64,000 bases of DNA from Cannabis sativa (taxonomy: Eukaryota; Streptophyta; Magnoliopsida; Rosales; Cannabaceae), in NCBI RefSeq assembly GCF_029168945.1, contig NC_083603.1, forward strand, positions 16,616,001-16,680,000. The letters run 5' to 3'. The position numbers were made by a program, and so were the translations under genes. A model generated the notes under the pieces. That model saw only the letters and a program-made list of their open reading frames with translations, did no database searches and was not told the DNA's origin. This document shows positions 11,926 to 25,059 of the stretch, piece by piece; position 1 is the stretch's first letter; each line of letters begins with the position of its first letter.

Positions 11926-14900
11926 AATGGTATCTTGACACCGGTGCTAGCAATCACATGTGAGGAGAAAGAAGAGTGTTTTTGGAGCTCAATGAAATGG
12001 TAAAAGGGAATGCCTATTTTGGAGATGAATCAAAAATACCTGTGGAAGGCAAAGGTTAGATTCTTATACGCTTGAAAAATAGAGGCCATCAATTCATCTC
12101 AAATGTTTACTTTGTGCCCAACATGAAAAATAATATTTTGAGTTTGGGTCAATTACTAGAAAAAGGTTATGATATTCACTTAAAAGAAAATAATCTTTTC
12201 TTAAGAGATGATAAAAGTAATTTGATCGCCAAAGTTTCCATGACAAAGAATAGAATGTTTCTCTTGAACATTCAACATGATGTTTCGAAGTGTTTAAAGG
12301 CCTGCTACAATGAGTCATCATGGCTTTGGCATCTACGCTTTGGACATCTCAATTTTGGCAGTCTTAAACTCTTAGAGAAGAAGGATATGGTTAGAGGCCT
12401 TCCATGCATCAACGACCTAGATCAACTTTGTGAAGGATGTTTGCTTGGAAAGCAATCCTAAATGAGTTTTCCAAAGGAGTCACTATCAACAGCCACAAAG
12501 TCGCTTGAGCTCGTACACACTGATGTCTGTGGCCCAATTAAACCAAACTCATTTGGTAAGAGTAAATACTTCCTCCTCGTTATTGATGATTTTTCAAGAA
12601 AAGTATGGGCTTATTTCTTGAAGGAGAAATCAGAAATGTTCGAAAACTTCAAGAAATTCAAAGCTCTAGTTGAGAAAGAAAGTGGTCTTCCAATTAAGGC
12701 CATGAGATTTGACCGAGGAGGAAAGTTCACATAAAATGAGTTCAGCAAGTACTGTGAGGATCATGGAATTCGTCGTCCATTAATAGTGCCAAGATCCCCC
12801 TAACAAAATAGAGTGGCAGAAAGGAAGAATCGAACCACACTCAACATGGCTCGCAACATGCTAAAAAGCAAAGGAATGTCAAAGGAGTTTCGAGCTGAAG
12901 CGATAGCTTGCGCAGTCTACTTGGTGAATTGCTCTCCAACAAGAACTATACATGAGAAGACACCTCAAGAAGCATGCAGTTGAAGAAAACCTGGAATTTC
13001 TCACCTCAAAGTCTTTGGAAGTTTTGCATATGTTCATGTTCTCGATCTGAAGAGAACGAAGCTTGAGGAAACATTGAGAAGTACATCTTCATTGGTTATG
13101 ACTCGAGATCCAAAGGCTACAAGTTGTACAACCCAATTACCGGCAAAACTATCATCAGCCGCGATGGGAAGTTTGATGAAGAAGATTCTTGGAATTGGAA
13201 CACAGAAGAAGACGAGTATGATTTTCTTCCTTAATTTGAAGAGGAAGATGTAGTGGAGCAACCAAGGATGGAAGAAGAGCTTTAAGAACCTACTACTCCA
13301 CCAATGTCGCTAACTGGAAATATACAAGAAGATTTAAGTGAGAGCTCAAATAAAAAAATCCCACGCTTTAGAAGCTTGCAAGAACTTTATGAGGTAACTG
13401 AGAATCAAAATGAAATTTCTCTTATGTGTCTCTTTGGTGATTGTGAACCTCTAAGCTACTAAGAAGCAGTAAGAAGCAAAAAATGGAGAGATGCGATGGA
13501 TGAAGAAATCAATTCAATTACAAAAACGGCGTATGGGAGCCAACTACTCTTCCACAAGGATACAAGCCAATTGGAGTAAAATGGGTGTACAAGGAAAAGA
13601 AGAATGCTAAAGGCGAGGTGGAGAGATATAAAGCAAGATTGGTGGCAAAAGGCTATAGTCAAAGGGAAGGCATCGACTATGATGAGGTATTTGCTTCAGG
13701 TTCTTGTCTTGAAACCGTTAAATTAATAATTTCTTTAGCAGCCTAAAATAGATGGAAGATCCACCAAATGGATGTAAAGTCTGCGTTCTTAAATGATTTC
13801 CTCGAGGACGAAATCTACATCGAGCAACCATTGGACTATAAACTAAAAGGGCATGAAGGAAAAGTTTTGAAGTTAAAGAAGGCTTTATATGGCCTAAAAC
13901 AAGCGCCGAGAGCTTGGAACACTCAAATTGACAAGCACTTTCAATACAAGAATTTCACCAAGTGTCCATATGAGCATGCACTCTATCAAAATTAAGAATG
14001 AAGATATTTTGATTGTATGCTTGTATGTGGATGACTTGATCTTCCTTGGAAGCAACTCAAGTATGCTTGAGGAGTTAAAGAAAGATATGGCAAAGGATTT
14101 CGAGGTGACAAATATTGGGCTCATGTCTTATTACCTTGGTATTCAGGTAAAGCAAGAATACGAAGGCATTTTCATCAATCAAGAAGGCTATGCTAAGGAA
14201 ATACTTAAGAAGTTCAAGATGGATGATTCTAATCCAGTCAGCACACAATTAGAATGTGGAACAAAATTGTCAAAGCACGACGAAGGAGGAAAAAGTAGAT
14301 CCTACTCTTTTCAAAAGTCTTGTTAGAAGTTTGCGCTACTTAACTTGTACAAGGCCAGATATTCTCTATGATGTTGGAATCGTTAGTCGCTTTATGGAAG
14401 CTCCAACAACAACTCATTTGAAAACTACAAAGAGAATACTTCGGTACATCAAAGGTACGACCAATTATGGGCTATTTTATTCATTTTCTAACAATTATGA
14501 GATAGTTGGATATAGTGATAGCGATTGGATTGGAGACTTGGACAATAGAAAGAGCACTACTGAATTTGTGTTCTTCATGGGAAATACAACATTTACTTGG
14601 ATGTCAAAAAAGCAACCAATCTTTACGCTATCGACTTGTGAAGTCGAATACGTTGTTGCAACTTCATGTGTTTGTCATGCTATTTGGCTAAGAAAGTTGT
14701 TGAAGGATTTGAACATGCCACAAGAAGAGCCAACTGAGATTCTTGTTGATAACAAATCAGCAATTGCACTAGCAAAGAATCCAATCTTTCACAAAAGAAC
14801 TAAACACATCGACACCCGCTATCATTACATAAGAGAATGCATTGGAAAAAAATAAGTAAGAGTGGATTATGTCAAATCTCAAGATCAAGCAGTAGATTTT

Positions 14901-14970
14901 TTACGAAGCCACTCAAGAGAGAAATATTCATCAAACTACGAACTATTACTGGAGTCACAAATCAAGTTTA
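11926..14970 (+). pseudogene. pol of copia element D (protease, integrase, RT, RNase H)
   Basis: Protease start is WYLDTGASNHM (11929-11961). The integrase zinc-binding region HLRFGHLNF...CEGCLLGK lies near 12330-12455. The integrase core follows from 12500 (HTDVCGP, VIDDFSRKVWAYF, MRFDRGGKF, then VAERKNRT). RT begins near 13550 (GVKWVYKEKK, KARLVAKGYSQ, MDVKSAFLN, LYGLKQAPRAW) with the catalytic CLYVDDL block at about 14020. RNase H covers 14300-14855 (YSDSDWIGD, LSTCEVEY, LVDNKSAIALAKNP, RTKHIDTRYHYIRE). Stops at 12461, 12734, 13995 and 14326, with frame changes, separate the pieces. A polypurine run AGGGGGG (14971-14977) directly precedes the 3' LTR. Confidence 0.9.
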
Positions 14971-14977
14971 AGGGGGG

Positions 14978-15313
14978 TGTTGAAATATTAAACTTGATTA
15001 ATATAGTTGATTTCTACAATTTTTTTGTTTCTACTAAGTTTCTAGACTATTCTTATATTTACTAAAGAATCTAGAGTCTTTTTGTTTATTTAAGTACTCT
15101 TGAACTTTCTAGAATTATTTTTCACTTGTGTTAGTAGAGGGAACTATGTAAAACAATGTAAAAGCTAGCCATCGAATAATGTTTCTAGATTAGTAAATAG
15201 AGTCCTATAAATAAAGATGCAATCCCATCCTTTTGTACCAAGTCACAAACCACACAAGTTGAAATATAAAAATATAGCTTCTTCCATTTAAATATTCTCT
15301 CCAAAGTTCTTCT
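14978..15313 (+). repeat. 3' LTR of element D, first part
   Basis: Starts TGTTGAAATATTAAACTTGA after the AGGGGGG tract and parallels the 5' LTR. It is cut at CTTCT|TGTTGG where element A begins. The missing last 12 bases are found at 35837-35848. Confidence 0.9.
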
Positions 15314-17202
15314 TGTTGGAAATTGTTTTACCAGGATCTTAGATCTACTCACAAGTATGTTGATTAACACCCTAAAAATGAACTTTCTAAAACGATGAAA
15401 TAAACACATATAAAGTTTAGGAAACCTTACATTGGGTGCAGCGGAATTAAATGACTCCTTCCATTCAGATCTCTAACCCTTGTATCCTTTCTGTCGCAGA
15501 GTATTATCAAGATCTGAACCTGGATCTCTTTCTCTGAATCTTTGATGCTGAAACTCCTTTTGCTGAAAATCTTTCTTCACGATCTTCCTCACTATGATTG
15601 AGGTATTACTCGCTGTGTGTGGGCACTACTCTAATCACTAAGGGTTTCGAAATATTAAGGAAGAAGAGAGAGAGAGAGTGGTGGCCAAAGGTAGAGAGAG
15701 AGGCTCAGTTTTTTTTGAATGAGAAGTGTGTTATTTTCCTAAAACCTTCACTACCTATTTATAGCATTCCACTAGGGTTAGGTTTGAATTATTTGGCATT
15801 AAAATAATAAAAATATCAGAGGATAATACCTAAAAAAGTGGCTGGCCATGGCTTATTGGATTTGGGCCTCACTTTTTGCAATTTTGCAGTTTTATCACTA
15901 TTGTATCAGATTTTCTCAAAAACGCCAATTTTCTAATTCAACCATTTAAATGCCAATTCTAACTATTTAATAACTATAAATAATTATTAAATAATATTGT
16001 CATTTATCATATTTATTAATTGAACCATACAAAGTATCATAATTAACAAATATGCCCCTAATAACTCTTTCTTTACAATTTTGCCCTTACTTAGTGAAAA
16101 ATTTACAAATAGACATAGTCTAACTTGAGAATTATAATTGATTAATCAAAACCAATTACATGAGTCTTACAAGCAATATTATCTCAACTAGTGGGGGGAC
16201 CATGGGTCTATATAACTGAGCTTCCAATAAGTAGATCAAGAATTTATTACTAAAATTCAGTAACTTATTAATTCTTCGTTGAATCCACGCATAGAACTTA
16301 GAATTGCACTCTCAGTATATAGAATGCTCTATATGTTCCACCATATAGACACATCATTAGTTATCGATTGTTATAATCCTAATTTGATTAATGGTCCTCT
16401 ATATGAATGATCTACACTGTAAAGGGATTAGATTACCGTTACACCCTACTATGTATTTTATCCTTAAAACACTTGACCCCGTATAAATGATATTTCAGCT
16501 TATGTGAAATGAGTACTCCACCATTTATGTTCGTTTGGTCAAGCTCGAAGGAGATCATCCTTTGCTTACTATTCGATAGATAGAAGCTATAGATTCCATG
16601 TTTATGTTAGCGCTCCCACTCAATTGCACTACCATGTTCCCAAAATGTACGTATCACCCTGACCTAAAAGTAGGCTTAACTAACAAATCAAAGAACACGA
16701 ATAGCCTCCTGAGATTGAGCCTAATCATAACAGGATTAAGAACATTTGATCTAGGATCAACTAGGCGATATTGACTTGAATAGATTTTACAGTAAGTTTA
16801 ATAAATCTAAGTCAAAGTTCAATATCGGTCCCTTTCGATGCATACTCCATGCATCCAACTTGAGCTTTACTTTAACCAATGTTCTGGAAAGAACATAGCA
16901 TTTCTCCAAATGCAAGTAAACTCTTGTTGTAGATTATCATATCAGTAAAACCCTGTGTCTGATAAATCTAGGAAACTTTATTCACATAGTCATGTTTACT
17001 TTCTAAAGTGTTGACAACACAATAAATAGGATCAAGTATTTGAAAAGGGTTTAAGATGAATTTATAAATCAAATAGACAAGAAATTGATAAAGTGAACCA
17101 AAACATACACAAATGAATGAAAAATACTTATGTTGCTTTATTGATGTTGAATAAAATAGATTACATTGAAATGGAGTTTTATTTAAGGCATAAAACCCAA
17201 CA
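15314..17202 (-). repeat. 3' LTR of element A
   Basis: About 1.89 kb, TGTTGGAAATTG... to ...ATAAAACCCAACA. It pairs with 33947-35831. In element (minus) orientation it starts TGTTGGGTTTTATGCC. A TATAAATA box on the minus strand lies at 15756-15763. The plus-strand ORFs inside are unlikely to be real. Confidence 0.9.
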
Positions 17203-17280
17203 AACTCCCACTTGCCCTAATATAAAACTAATCAGTACATATCAATTAATCCTAAATTCTGACGGTGCTTTTCAAATGCT
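17203..17280 (-). pseudogene. Tail of element A pol and polypurine tract, cut off by element B
   Basis: On the minus strand this encodes the last residues of the A polyprotein (FEKHRQNLG) to a TGA at 17232-17234, followed by the polypurine tract CAAGTGGGAGTT touching the 3' LTR. The frame is continuous with 27487-27846 once element B and one copy of GTCAC are removed. Confidence 0.85.
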
Positions 17281-17285
17281 GTCAC

Positions 17286-19200
17286 TGTTGGATATTATTT
17301 TACCAAGATCTTAGATCTACTCACAAGTATGTTGTTTATTACCCTAAATATGAACTTTCTAAAACGATAAAATAAACACATATAAAGTTAAAAAAACCTT
17401 ACATTGATGCAGTGGAATTAATGTCTTCATCCACTCAGATCTCTAACCCTTGTATCCTTTCTGTCGCAGAGTATAATCAAGATCTGAGCCCGAATGTCCT
17501 TCTCTTTGAGTTTGATCCTTCACAACCTTCCAATCTATGATTGAGTGACTACTTGCTGTTTGTGGGCACTTACTCTATCACTAGGGTCTAAATTTAGGAA
17601 GAGAAAAGAGAGAGAGGGGTTTCGGCCAAGGTATAGAAAAGGGGAAGGCTCAGTTTTTTTGAAGAGAGAAATTTCTGTCAGAAGATGTTATGAAAGCATG
17701 TGATTTGACTAAGCCATCACTTTCTATTTATAGGAAACTACTAGGTTTAGGTTAGGAATTATTTGGCATTAAAATAATGAAAATATCAATTTGAAAAACC
17801 TCAATAAGTGGTCGGCCAAGGTGTAAGTAATGGGCCCCACTTGATTTTGCAGTTTTAACAAATTTTATTTCTATTTTCTCAAAAACGCCAATTTTCCAAT
17901 TCTAACCATTTAAATGCCAAAACTAATTATTTAATAACTAAAATAGATTATTAAATAATGTTGTCATTTAATTTAATTATTAACTAGACATATAAAGTCC
18001 ATTAATAAATAAATAAACCTAGAATCTCTTTTCTTTACAATTTTGCCCATGCTTAGTGAAAATTCACAAATTAGACATAGTCTAACTTTAGAATTATAAT
18101 TGACTAATCACGAATCAATTATTGAGTCTTACAAGCAGTATGTTCTCAACTAGAATGGGGACCATGGATCTATAGGCTGAGCTTCCAATAAGTGAACCGA
18201 ATTTACCAAGTAAATTCCTACATATTAATTCTTCGTTGAATCCACTCTTAGAACTTAGAATTGCACTCTCAGACTTATATAAAGCATATTATATGTTCCA
18301 CGATATAGATATGCTATCTCATTTAACCATTGTTATAATCTTATTGTGATCAAAGATCCTCTATATAGATGATTTACCTCGAGATGTGATAATTTTACCG
18401 TTCTCACCCCTCAATGTATTTTGCCCCTTAAAACACTTAGCTACCTGTAAATGGTGTTTAGTGATCTAATAATTAGTCAGTTAAACAAGAGCTCATCCAT
18501 TTACTTCTATTTGCTAAGCTCGAAGGGAATCATCACTTGACTTCTATAAACTAGTAGAAGTTATAGATTCCATATTTACGTTCAGCACTCCCACTCAATC
18601 ATACTATCATGTTCCCAAAATATACGTATCACCCTGATCCAAAAGTAGGCTTAACTAATAAATCAAAGAACATGAATAGTACTCCTGAGTTGAGCCTAAG
18701 CATATCAGGATTTAGATTCTTTTAATCTTAAGATCAACTACTGATATTGACTTGGAAAGATATAACGGTAAATTTATAATATCTTAACTAAGTTGCAATA
18801 TCGGTCCAGTCCAATGTATACTCCATACATTCGAAACTAGTATACTTTACTAATGTTCTGGAAAGAACATAACACTTACTCCAAGTGTAAGTACACATCA
18901 TCGCTGATTATCACATTAGTGTAAATCCAAAACACTGATGAAACAGGGACTTAGTCTTTTGATTCATATGATCACAATCACATTCCACTGTGTTGACGAT
19001 ACTGTAATTGTGAATAAACATATGATCTGGATTTAACTGATTTTGTGTATAAATGTAATAAACATATTAAACCATTAGCATGTAAAATTCATGCAAACAT
19101 AAATCACTTCAAATTTCTTATATTGATAACTAATCAGATTGTAAAGGGTTTTATTTGATGTCTTGATCTTTAGATCAAGTGTAGTATATAAAACCCAACA
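17286..19200 (-). repeat. 3' LTR of element B
   Basis: TGTTGGATATTA... to ...AAAACCCAACA, about 1.9 kb. It aligns with 25592-27481 along its whole length but differs near its right end. Where the partner has TTTAGGGCAC it has an extra block containing CTTGATCTTTAGATCAAG and GTGTAGTATAT, a copy of sequence found just outside the LTR at about 19257-19282. Confidence 0.9.
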
Positions 19201-20940
19201 AACTCCCACTTGCACTAATATAAAACAAAGTGTGCAAATAGGTCAATCTAATGTGTTGATCTTTAGATCAAGTGTAGTATATCTGAATCCACCCAAACTT
19301 CTGGAAACTAGTTCATAAATACATTTATGAAACATCCTTTACTATATGCTTTACTCATCAAGGGATACTGAAATCTTTACTGTTGTAAAGTACATCTGAA
19401 TAAACAGAACACATATCTCTCATATTTAAAATATGAAATTGAGATAATACAGCATAGACTTTTCTTCAGCAATATAACTTTCTGGTAATTTCGAATCTAC
19501 AAAGTTATAATTCTTCTCTGGTAGAGCTTGAATTATTATAGAATAATTCCTCCACCCCGAAAGTAACCACCATCTCAAGAATTTCGAATGAGTTGGTGAG
19601 ATACAAGGACAACTGATACACAGATCCTTAATATCTAACACATAGATCACTTTCATAAATCTTTCTTGAATATCTTCTAATGCTCCTTATTTGATTACAT
19701 CTCAGATAATCCCACTCAATAGCAGATGTCTGGTTAAATAATACTTTTAACCTCTTATTGTTTGGAGAGTTATCTAGTTGTGACTTTTGTATTAGTCTAA
19801 AACTTTAAGTTAAGACTAAGTCATCAACATAGCAGACTAGTATTTGAAGTGAAAAATACATGCCAGAGATTAAGTAATCAAAATTAAGATACCATAAAAT
19901 TTTATGAGGATTAAGAATTCTTGGTTCAAGTCATTCGAATAGACTGAACTAGAGTTCTTTATCTTATTCTCATAATTCTGATAAGTTATACCTATCCATG
20001 TGAATGGTTAGATTTGCTTTTCAGTAGTGTTCTTAAGTACCTATCACAAGTGTCAACGTGATGAAGATGGGTATAGAATTTTTAAAAATTCTCCCACTCA
20101 ATTAAGGTAGTGTGAAACTTTATCAAAGAACTTTTATAGGTATCAAACTTTTACTACAATAGTAAAACAAAATGGAACATACAATCAAGATCAAGGATTT
20201 ATATTGATAATAGCTAAGTCATTAGATTACTTCCATGTTTAAAGAAGATATGTGTTATATAGGGAATTGTGGAATAGACTCCACCCCTTAGTATATACAT
20301 ATAGGGTATTGTGGATAAACTCCACCCCTAAGTATATAGAGATTATGATCCAACCCTAAAGGTTGTAAAGATCATGATTCTCTAAGTGTGATAGAGTTTA
20401 TGTGGAGTTGAATACTATCCAGAGTTCATTAAATATAAAAGATCGTTGAACTGCATAGTTTTCTTAACTTTTCTCCACCCCTATCAGATCAAAAGATCCT
20501 TTTATTAAACAAATTCTTAATAATTTTAGTAGAATTAACAATTATTAATAAACATAGAATTAGTTTCTAGTGTTTATTTAATATAACTCTATGAAGAGTT
20601 GTAAATATTATAGAATTTGCATCAATAATAAAAACACTTACACATACAAACATATAAATATAATGTGGTAATTGTTGATGAAGATAAAATAAATGAAGCT
20701 CAATCTCATAAATTGCAATTGGGTTTGAATTCAAAAATTAAAATAAACTTTATTAATAATAAAAAAAATATTGCAACAATATGAGAAAAACAGGGATAAA
20801 TATCCCTAACTAAATTTTGAAATCCAAATTGTCTTTAAACTAAAACAATTAATTCAAAAAAAATAGATAGAAGAGTTTCATCTTCATCTGGACGATTTCA
20901 CCCTTGGTCCAGCTTTCCGATCCAACTCATCTGAGTTCAA
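19201..20940 (-). pseudogene. Decayed pol relics of element B
   Basis: There is no usable frame. Short strings still match the pol of element A in order. AGCAGATGTCTGGTTAA (about 19720) matches the CATAGCAGATGTC part of A RNase H. TTCTCCCACTCAA (about 20090) matches the A linker between integrase and RT. GAACTGCAT...CTCCACCCCTATCAG (about 20448-20487) matches A integrase at about 29699-29733. The polypurine tract CAAGTGGGAGTT adjoins the 3' LTR. A 42-bp tandem repeat occurs at 20257-20339. So pol was eroded by many deletions rather than cut out once. Confidence 0.65.
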
Positions 20941-21026
20941 GTAGCTTGGCCTATAAGAAGAAGAAACAAGTAAACAAAGTTAGTCCAGAATCATAGATCC
21001 AAGTGGATAATAATTCACTAAAACTC

Positions 21027-21895
21027 TTAAAGTTTATAGATAGAAATACCTTGTTTCTTTGTAAGAAGTTTAGGACACTCGGGTTTCCAATGACCTTTCT
21101 CATTGCAGTAGAAACACTTTCCTTTGAGTGTAGCATCACCAGAAGCAGCATCCTTTTTATTTTTCATGGCTTTTGCACGCTTCTTGGTGTTCTTCCACTT
21201 CTTCTTCGATTTGGGTTTCGAAGCAGAGGCAACATTTGCTTTAGGTTTTACCGTCTCATTACCATTTCTAGGATTGTGAGGTTTACTCCCTTTCTTCTTG
21301 GATCCTCCAATCAAATTTTCATAAGTTTGAAGGTCATTGACTAACTCATGAAAGTCTATGTCCTTCTTATTCATGACATAATTTGATGTGTATGGTAGAA
21401 ATACTGGAGTCAGACTATTCAAGATAAGGCTTACTTGAGTAGTACTATCCATTTTAGCACCATGATCCTGGGCTTCTTGGAAATAACTTGCCATTAGGAG
21501 AACATGATCACACACGTTTTGATGGGGTTCTATCCGTGCATTGATGTACTTCTTAGTCGCGTCAAAGCGAGACTGAAGTGATGCCTTACCGAATAGCTCA
21601 TTTAACTTCGTCATAACTTCAGTAGCCTTTTCGGTTTTAGAAAACTGAGTTTTGAGGGTGTCTACCATGCTGGAAAGCATAAAGTATATAGCTTTGTCAT
21701 TTGCTTTCTGCCAACGCTCATACTTTTCTTTCACAGCTTTGGATGCATTATCCCCAGGCACTTCAGGCGACGGCTCAGTTAAACAAACAAGGCACTTTCT
21801 CCTATGAGAGCAATATTAATGTTCTCATTCCATTTAGGAAAGTTAGATCCATTTAGCTTATTTTCAGTCAACAGTGATAACATGGAATTCATCAT
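21027..21895 (-). pseudogene. gag of element B, one frameshift from intact
   Basis: The most likely start is the ATG at 21895 (MMNSMLSLLTENKLNGSNF, then WNENINIALIGESALFV), the usual copia capsid N-terminus. A single missing T in a T-run at about 21777 shifts the frame. The rest then reads open for about 240 residues to 21027: YERWQKANDKA, MLSSMVDTL, FDATKKYINARI, the UBN2-type capsid, a very Lys-rich linker, and the zinc knuckle CFYCNEKGHWKPEC. It ends shortly after the knuckle, with no protease. Gag forms particles and binds RNA. The good preservation next to a destroyed pol suggests gag was kept in use longer. Confidence 0.85.
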
Positions 21896-22040
21896 GCTTA
21901 TACAGGATACTACAAAATAATAGAAATCAACAAATAGAAATCAATAATGGTTTAACACAAAATAAATTCAGAAATTATAAGCACATAGCAAGTAGGAATG
22001 ATATGAGAAAATACTTAAAAAAAATTCAATCCTAAATAAT

Positions 22041-22419
22041 TTCCAAGGTTTTTCAACAAAGTGATATCAGTGTCCCGTTTAGGCGAGAGTCAAAGCTATC
22101 ATCCATTGAATAGAGTTGTCAGCTCATCTAAAATGTTAAACATTCTAGCAACCTTTTATTCGATCAAGATTGGAATCCAGCGTTGTCCCGTTTAGGCGAG
22201 AGTCAAGGCTATTCTATCTTATGAGCTTCTACCATTGTTTCACAATTTGCAAGTCAAATATGGTCGCCTCCATTAGGGTGATCCATACCATATAAAATAC
22301 TTACAAACTACTTATCTTTCGAGATTAAACAGTGCGAAATTGCTAATGAACATTCCTCCATTAGGGAGGATTACTCACTAAAACAAACGCAATGTAAAAC
22401 CAACAATGGAGATCGAATA
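22041..22419 (-). promoter_or_regulatory. Gag-proximal conserved leader block, element B
   Basis: This non-coding block just upstream of gag is almost identical in A (31143-31520) and C (45500-45876). The 20-base motif GTCCCGTTTAGGCGAGAGTC occurs twice about 115 bases apart. A hairpin-forming CCTCCATTAGGGAGG lies near 22353. In the element RNA (minus strand) these would lie shortly before the gag start codon. A packaging or translation-control role is inferred from position and conservation only. Confidence 0.6.
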
Positions 22420-23826
22420 TCTTAATAATAATAAAGCTCATTCTTTAAAATGTATTTTCTTTATTATTCTAATAAATATATTCATTAAATATCGAATTTT
22501 AGAATTAAAAAAAAATTCAAAAATAAGAATTTAATATAATATTTATAAAATTATACTTTAGATGGTGATTGAAATAAAATGAATTATTTCCATCTTAGTA
22601 GTAATTTTAAATATAAATATTAAGGAAATTAATTTAAGTTGTATTAATTTAAATTAATTAGCAACTTATAATTAAAAATTTCAATAAGAATATATTTATT
22701 GTATTCGAAAAATAAAGTATAAAAACTATACAAATTTTCGAAAAATAATAAATACTTAGAAAAAATACTTCAAGCAAAAATATCACCTATCTAGATTTTC
22801 TTTTGACTAATTAATGCAATTTCTAATAATATATATTTTAAATTTCATTTATTTTAAATTAATCAATAGATGAAAAAATTATTGATTTAAGTTTGTCCAA
22901 GAATTAATTAAAATAAATAATTAATTTACAACTCAATTTATTTTTCAAGATAAATTCAAAAATATTGCATAATTAAAATGCAATTTTTTGAAATTGATTA
23001 ATAAAATAAAGAAAAAATATATTTTGAAAATTATTTAAATTTAAGTTGAAAAATTAAATCTCAACATAAAAAATAATTTTCTATTTAATTAAGTGTCATG
23101 AAAAATAAATATTTAAGTATCATGATAAGAAACAACTTAGATATTTAAATTTTTCAATTTAATTAAATGTATTAAATTCAAGAAATAAATAATTAAGTGT
23201 AGAGAAGGCTTAATTATTAATTTCTAGTTTAATACTAGGAAAAATATACTTAAATAAAATTGTACCAAAATAAATTATTTAAATAATTAATTTCATAATG
23301 TATAATATTTTTCCTATTTAGATATTAGAAATAATAAGTAGTCTAGAAATTAACTATCTAGAAAATATCTTATTTGACTAAGTATCTTTTCAACAAAAAT
23401 TTGAAAATCTAGAACTTAAATAATTTCAAATTTAGATTTAATTAAATATCAAAAATTAAGTTGTAACCACTTAATTTGAAAATATTCCATTTTAAATTTA
23501 AAACTAACTCAAAAAATATCTTAAGAATCTTTAATAACTAATGCCTAGGATTCCTCAACTTAATTTAAAATTTAAATAAAATATTCAAATTTAAGTTAGA
23601 TAAGAAAAATCAGTTGATACAACTAATTTATGACTTAAATAAGAATATTTAATTAAATAAGCTCCAGAAAGAATCTAGTTAGTTAAAATTCTAAATTTAA
23701 TTAAATACAAGAAAAATACAAATAGTTTTGTCTAGAAATAATATCTAAAACTAAAGGTGTTTTTCTTAAAATTAACTTTAAAATATTAAAATGAAAATAA
23801 ATTTTCATATATTTTAAAAGTTAATT
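22420..23826. other. AT-rich part of the element B leader
   Basis: No gene. Extremely AT-rich, with A/T runs and TTAATTAAAT-like words. It is alignable only patchily with the corresponding parts of A and C. Confidence 0.6.
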
Positions 23827-24380
23827 ATGTTGCTAATTCAATTTTATTAGGTCAAACTAATATAATTAACCTAGTACAGTTATTCAAATCAGGCAAATGG
23901 GCCTTCACAATTGGGGTAGTTCATGTGAGGGGGTGCTGGGTTCAGTATGTCGTACCCACTTCTATGGCTCCCAACTCTCACACAAGGCCCAAAAGAGAGG
24001 AATTTAACCTTAAAATAAATAACTGTTATTAATTGAATAGGTCCAAAAACTAAATGGACCTGAATAAAATCTATCATGGTGTGACATTTTATTTAGCAAC
24101 AACCTATATGCATCTATATAATAAAATAAACACATAGGCTCACACAGGCACACATTTGGATGGGTCCTATCATGTTGCTAGGTCATACACAGATGAAAGA
24201 AAATTATAAAATTTACCTGTTACAAATTATTAACTTGACCAAGGGAGCCATGAGTTAAAATCAGATCATTGGATCTGTCAACAAGTTAACCATGGCTATT
24301 TCCAATCAAGTAATAATAGGTTTTAAAAACTTACAAACAAGCTAAAACCATATACTCCTGCAACAAGGTTAGCTGGATAT
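23827..24380 (-). promoter_or_regulatory. Mid-leader conserved block, element B
   Basis: Copies in A (32322-32880) and C (47279-47840) are nearly identical, in contrast to the diverged AT-rich flanks. The core at about 23899-23995 begins TGGGCCTTCAC and ends GTGTGAGAG's complement followed by AAGGCCCA. TGGGCCTT and AAGGCCCA are perfectly complementary, and TGTGAG and CTCACA can pair inside. The three copies also share a short open frame here, but their differences change amino acids freely, so RNA or DNA conservation is likelier than a peptide. Confidence 0.6.
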
Positions 24381-25059
24381 TTGAAAGTAGGATTTATTTA
24401 ATTTTAAATAAATAAATTTTGAAAATTAAATAATTAAATAAATGAATCAATAAATAAATATTCATTTATTTTCGAAAATAAAAATAAAATAATATTAATT
24501 TAATTTCAAAATTATTTTGAAAAAATTTAAAATTAAACCTACAATTTTGAAAAATTAGGTTTCAACTAACCTAAATATCATTTCAAAATTTGCTAACTAG
24601 TTTTAAAAATTAAATGTTATTTTATAAATAAAAAAAATTAAATAAAAAATTAAAAAAGATAAATTAAATATCTTTTTCAGATTTTAAATTTAATTTAAAT
24701 AAATAAAATAACAAAATTTAAAAAGTTAGAAAAATATCTTACATCTATTTAAAATTACATGATTATAGTTATCTTATTTTAAATTTAAATAAGGTCAAAT
24801 AATTTAAAAAAAAATTAAATTAAAAAAATTTAATATCTGACCCTAAATTTAAAAATAAGATAAAATATAATCAAATTTAAAAATAAGATAGATAATTAAG
24901 CAAAAAGATAGATATTTACTATTTTTGAATTCAAATTACACTAATATCATTAATTAAATTAAAAAAAAATATTAAATAATTTAATTATGATAATTAGAAT
25001 TGAAATAGGAATAGTAAATGTCTAAATACAAAACTACACAAAAAATCGGAAGTTAAATC
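24381..25059. other. AT-rich part of the element B leader
   Basis: No gene. Composed mainly of A/T-rich words (AAATTTAAATAAG, AAATTAAATA). Its counterparts are 32881-33519 in A and 47841-48499 in C. Confidence 0.6.

Noticed and set aside
15598..15807. 69-codon ORF in both LTRs of element A (also 34231-34440)
   Set aside because: It overlaps the LTR TATA and leader region in antisense and is not kept in the B and C LTRs.
22041..22419. CRISPR-like look of the repeated 20-base motif with spacers
   Set aside because: Only two copies per element, in plant retrotransposon leaders. Not a CRISPR array.
23889..24077. 62-codon ORF (minus) in the mid-leader block, open in A, B and C
   Set aside because: Differences among copies are mainly amino-acid changing, so the conservation is not at protein level.
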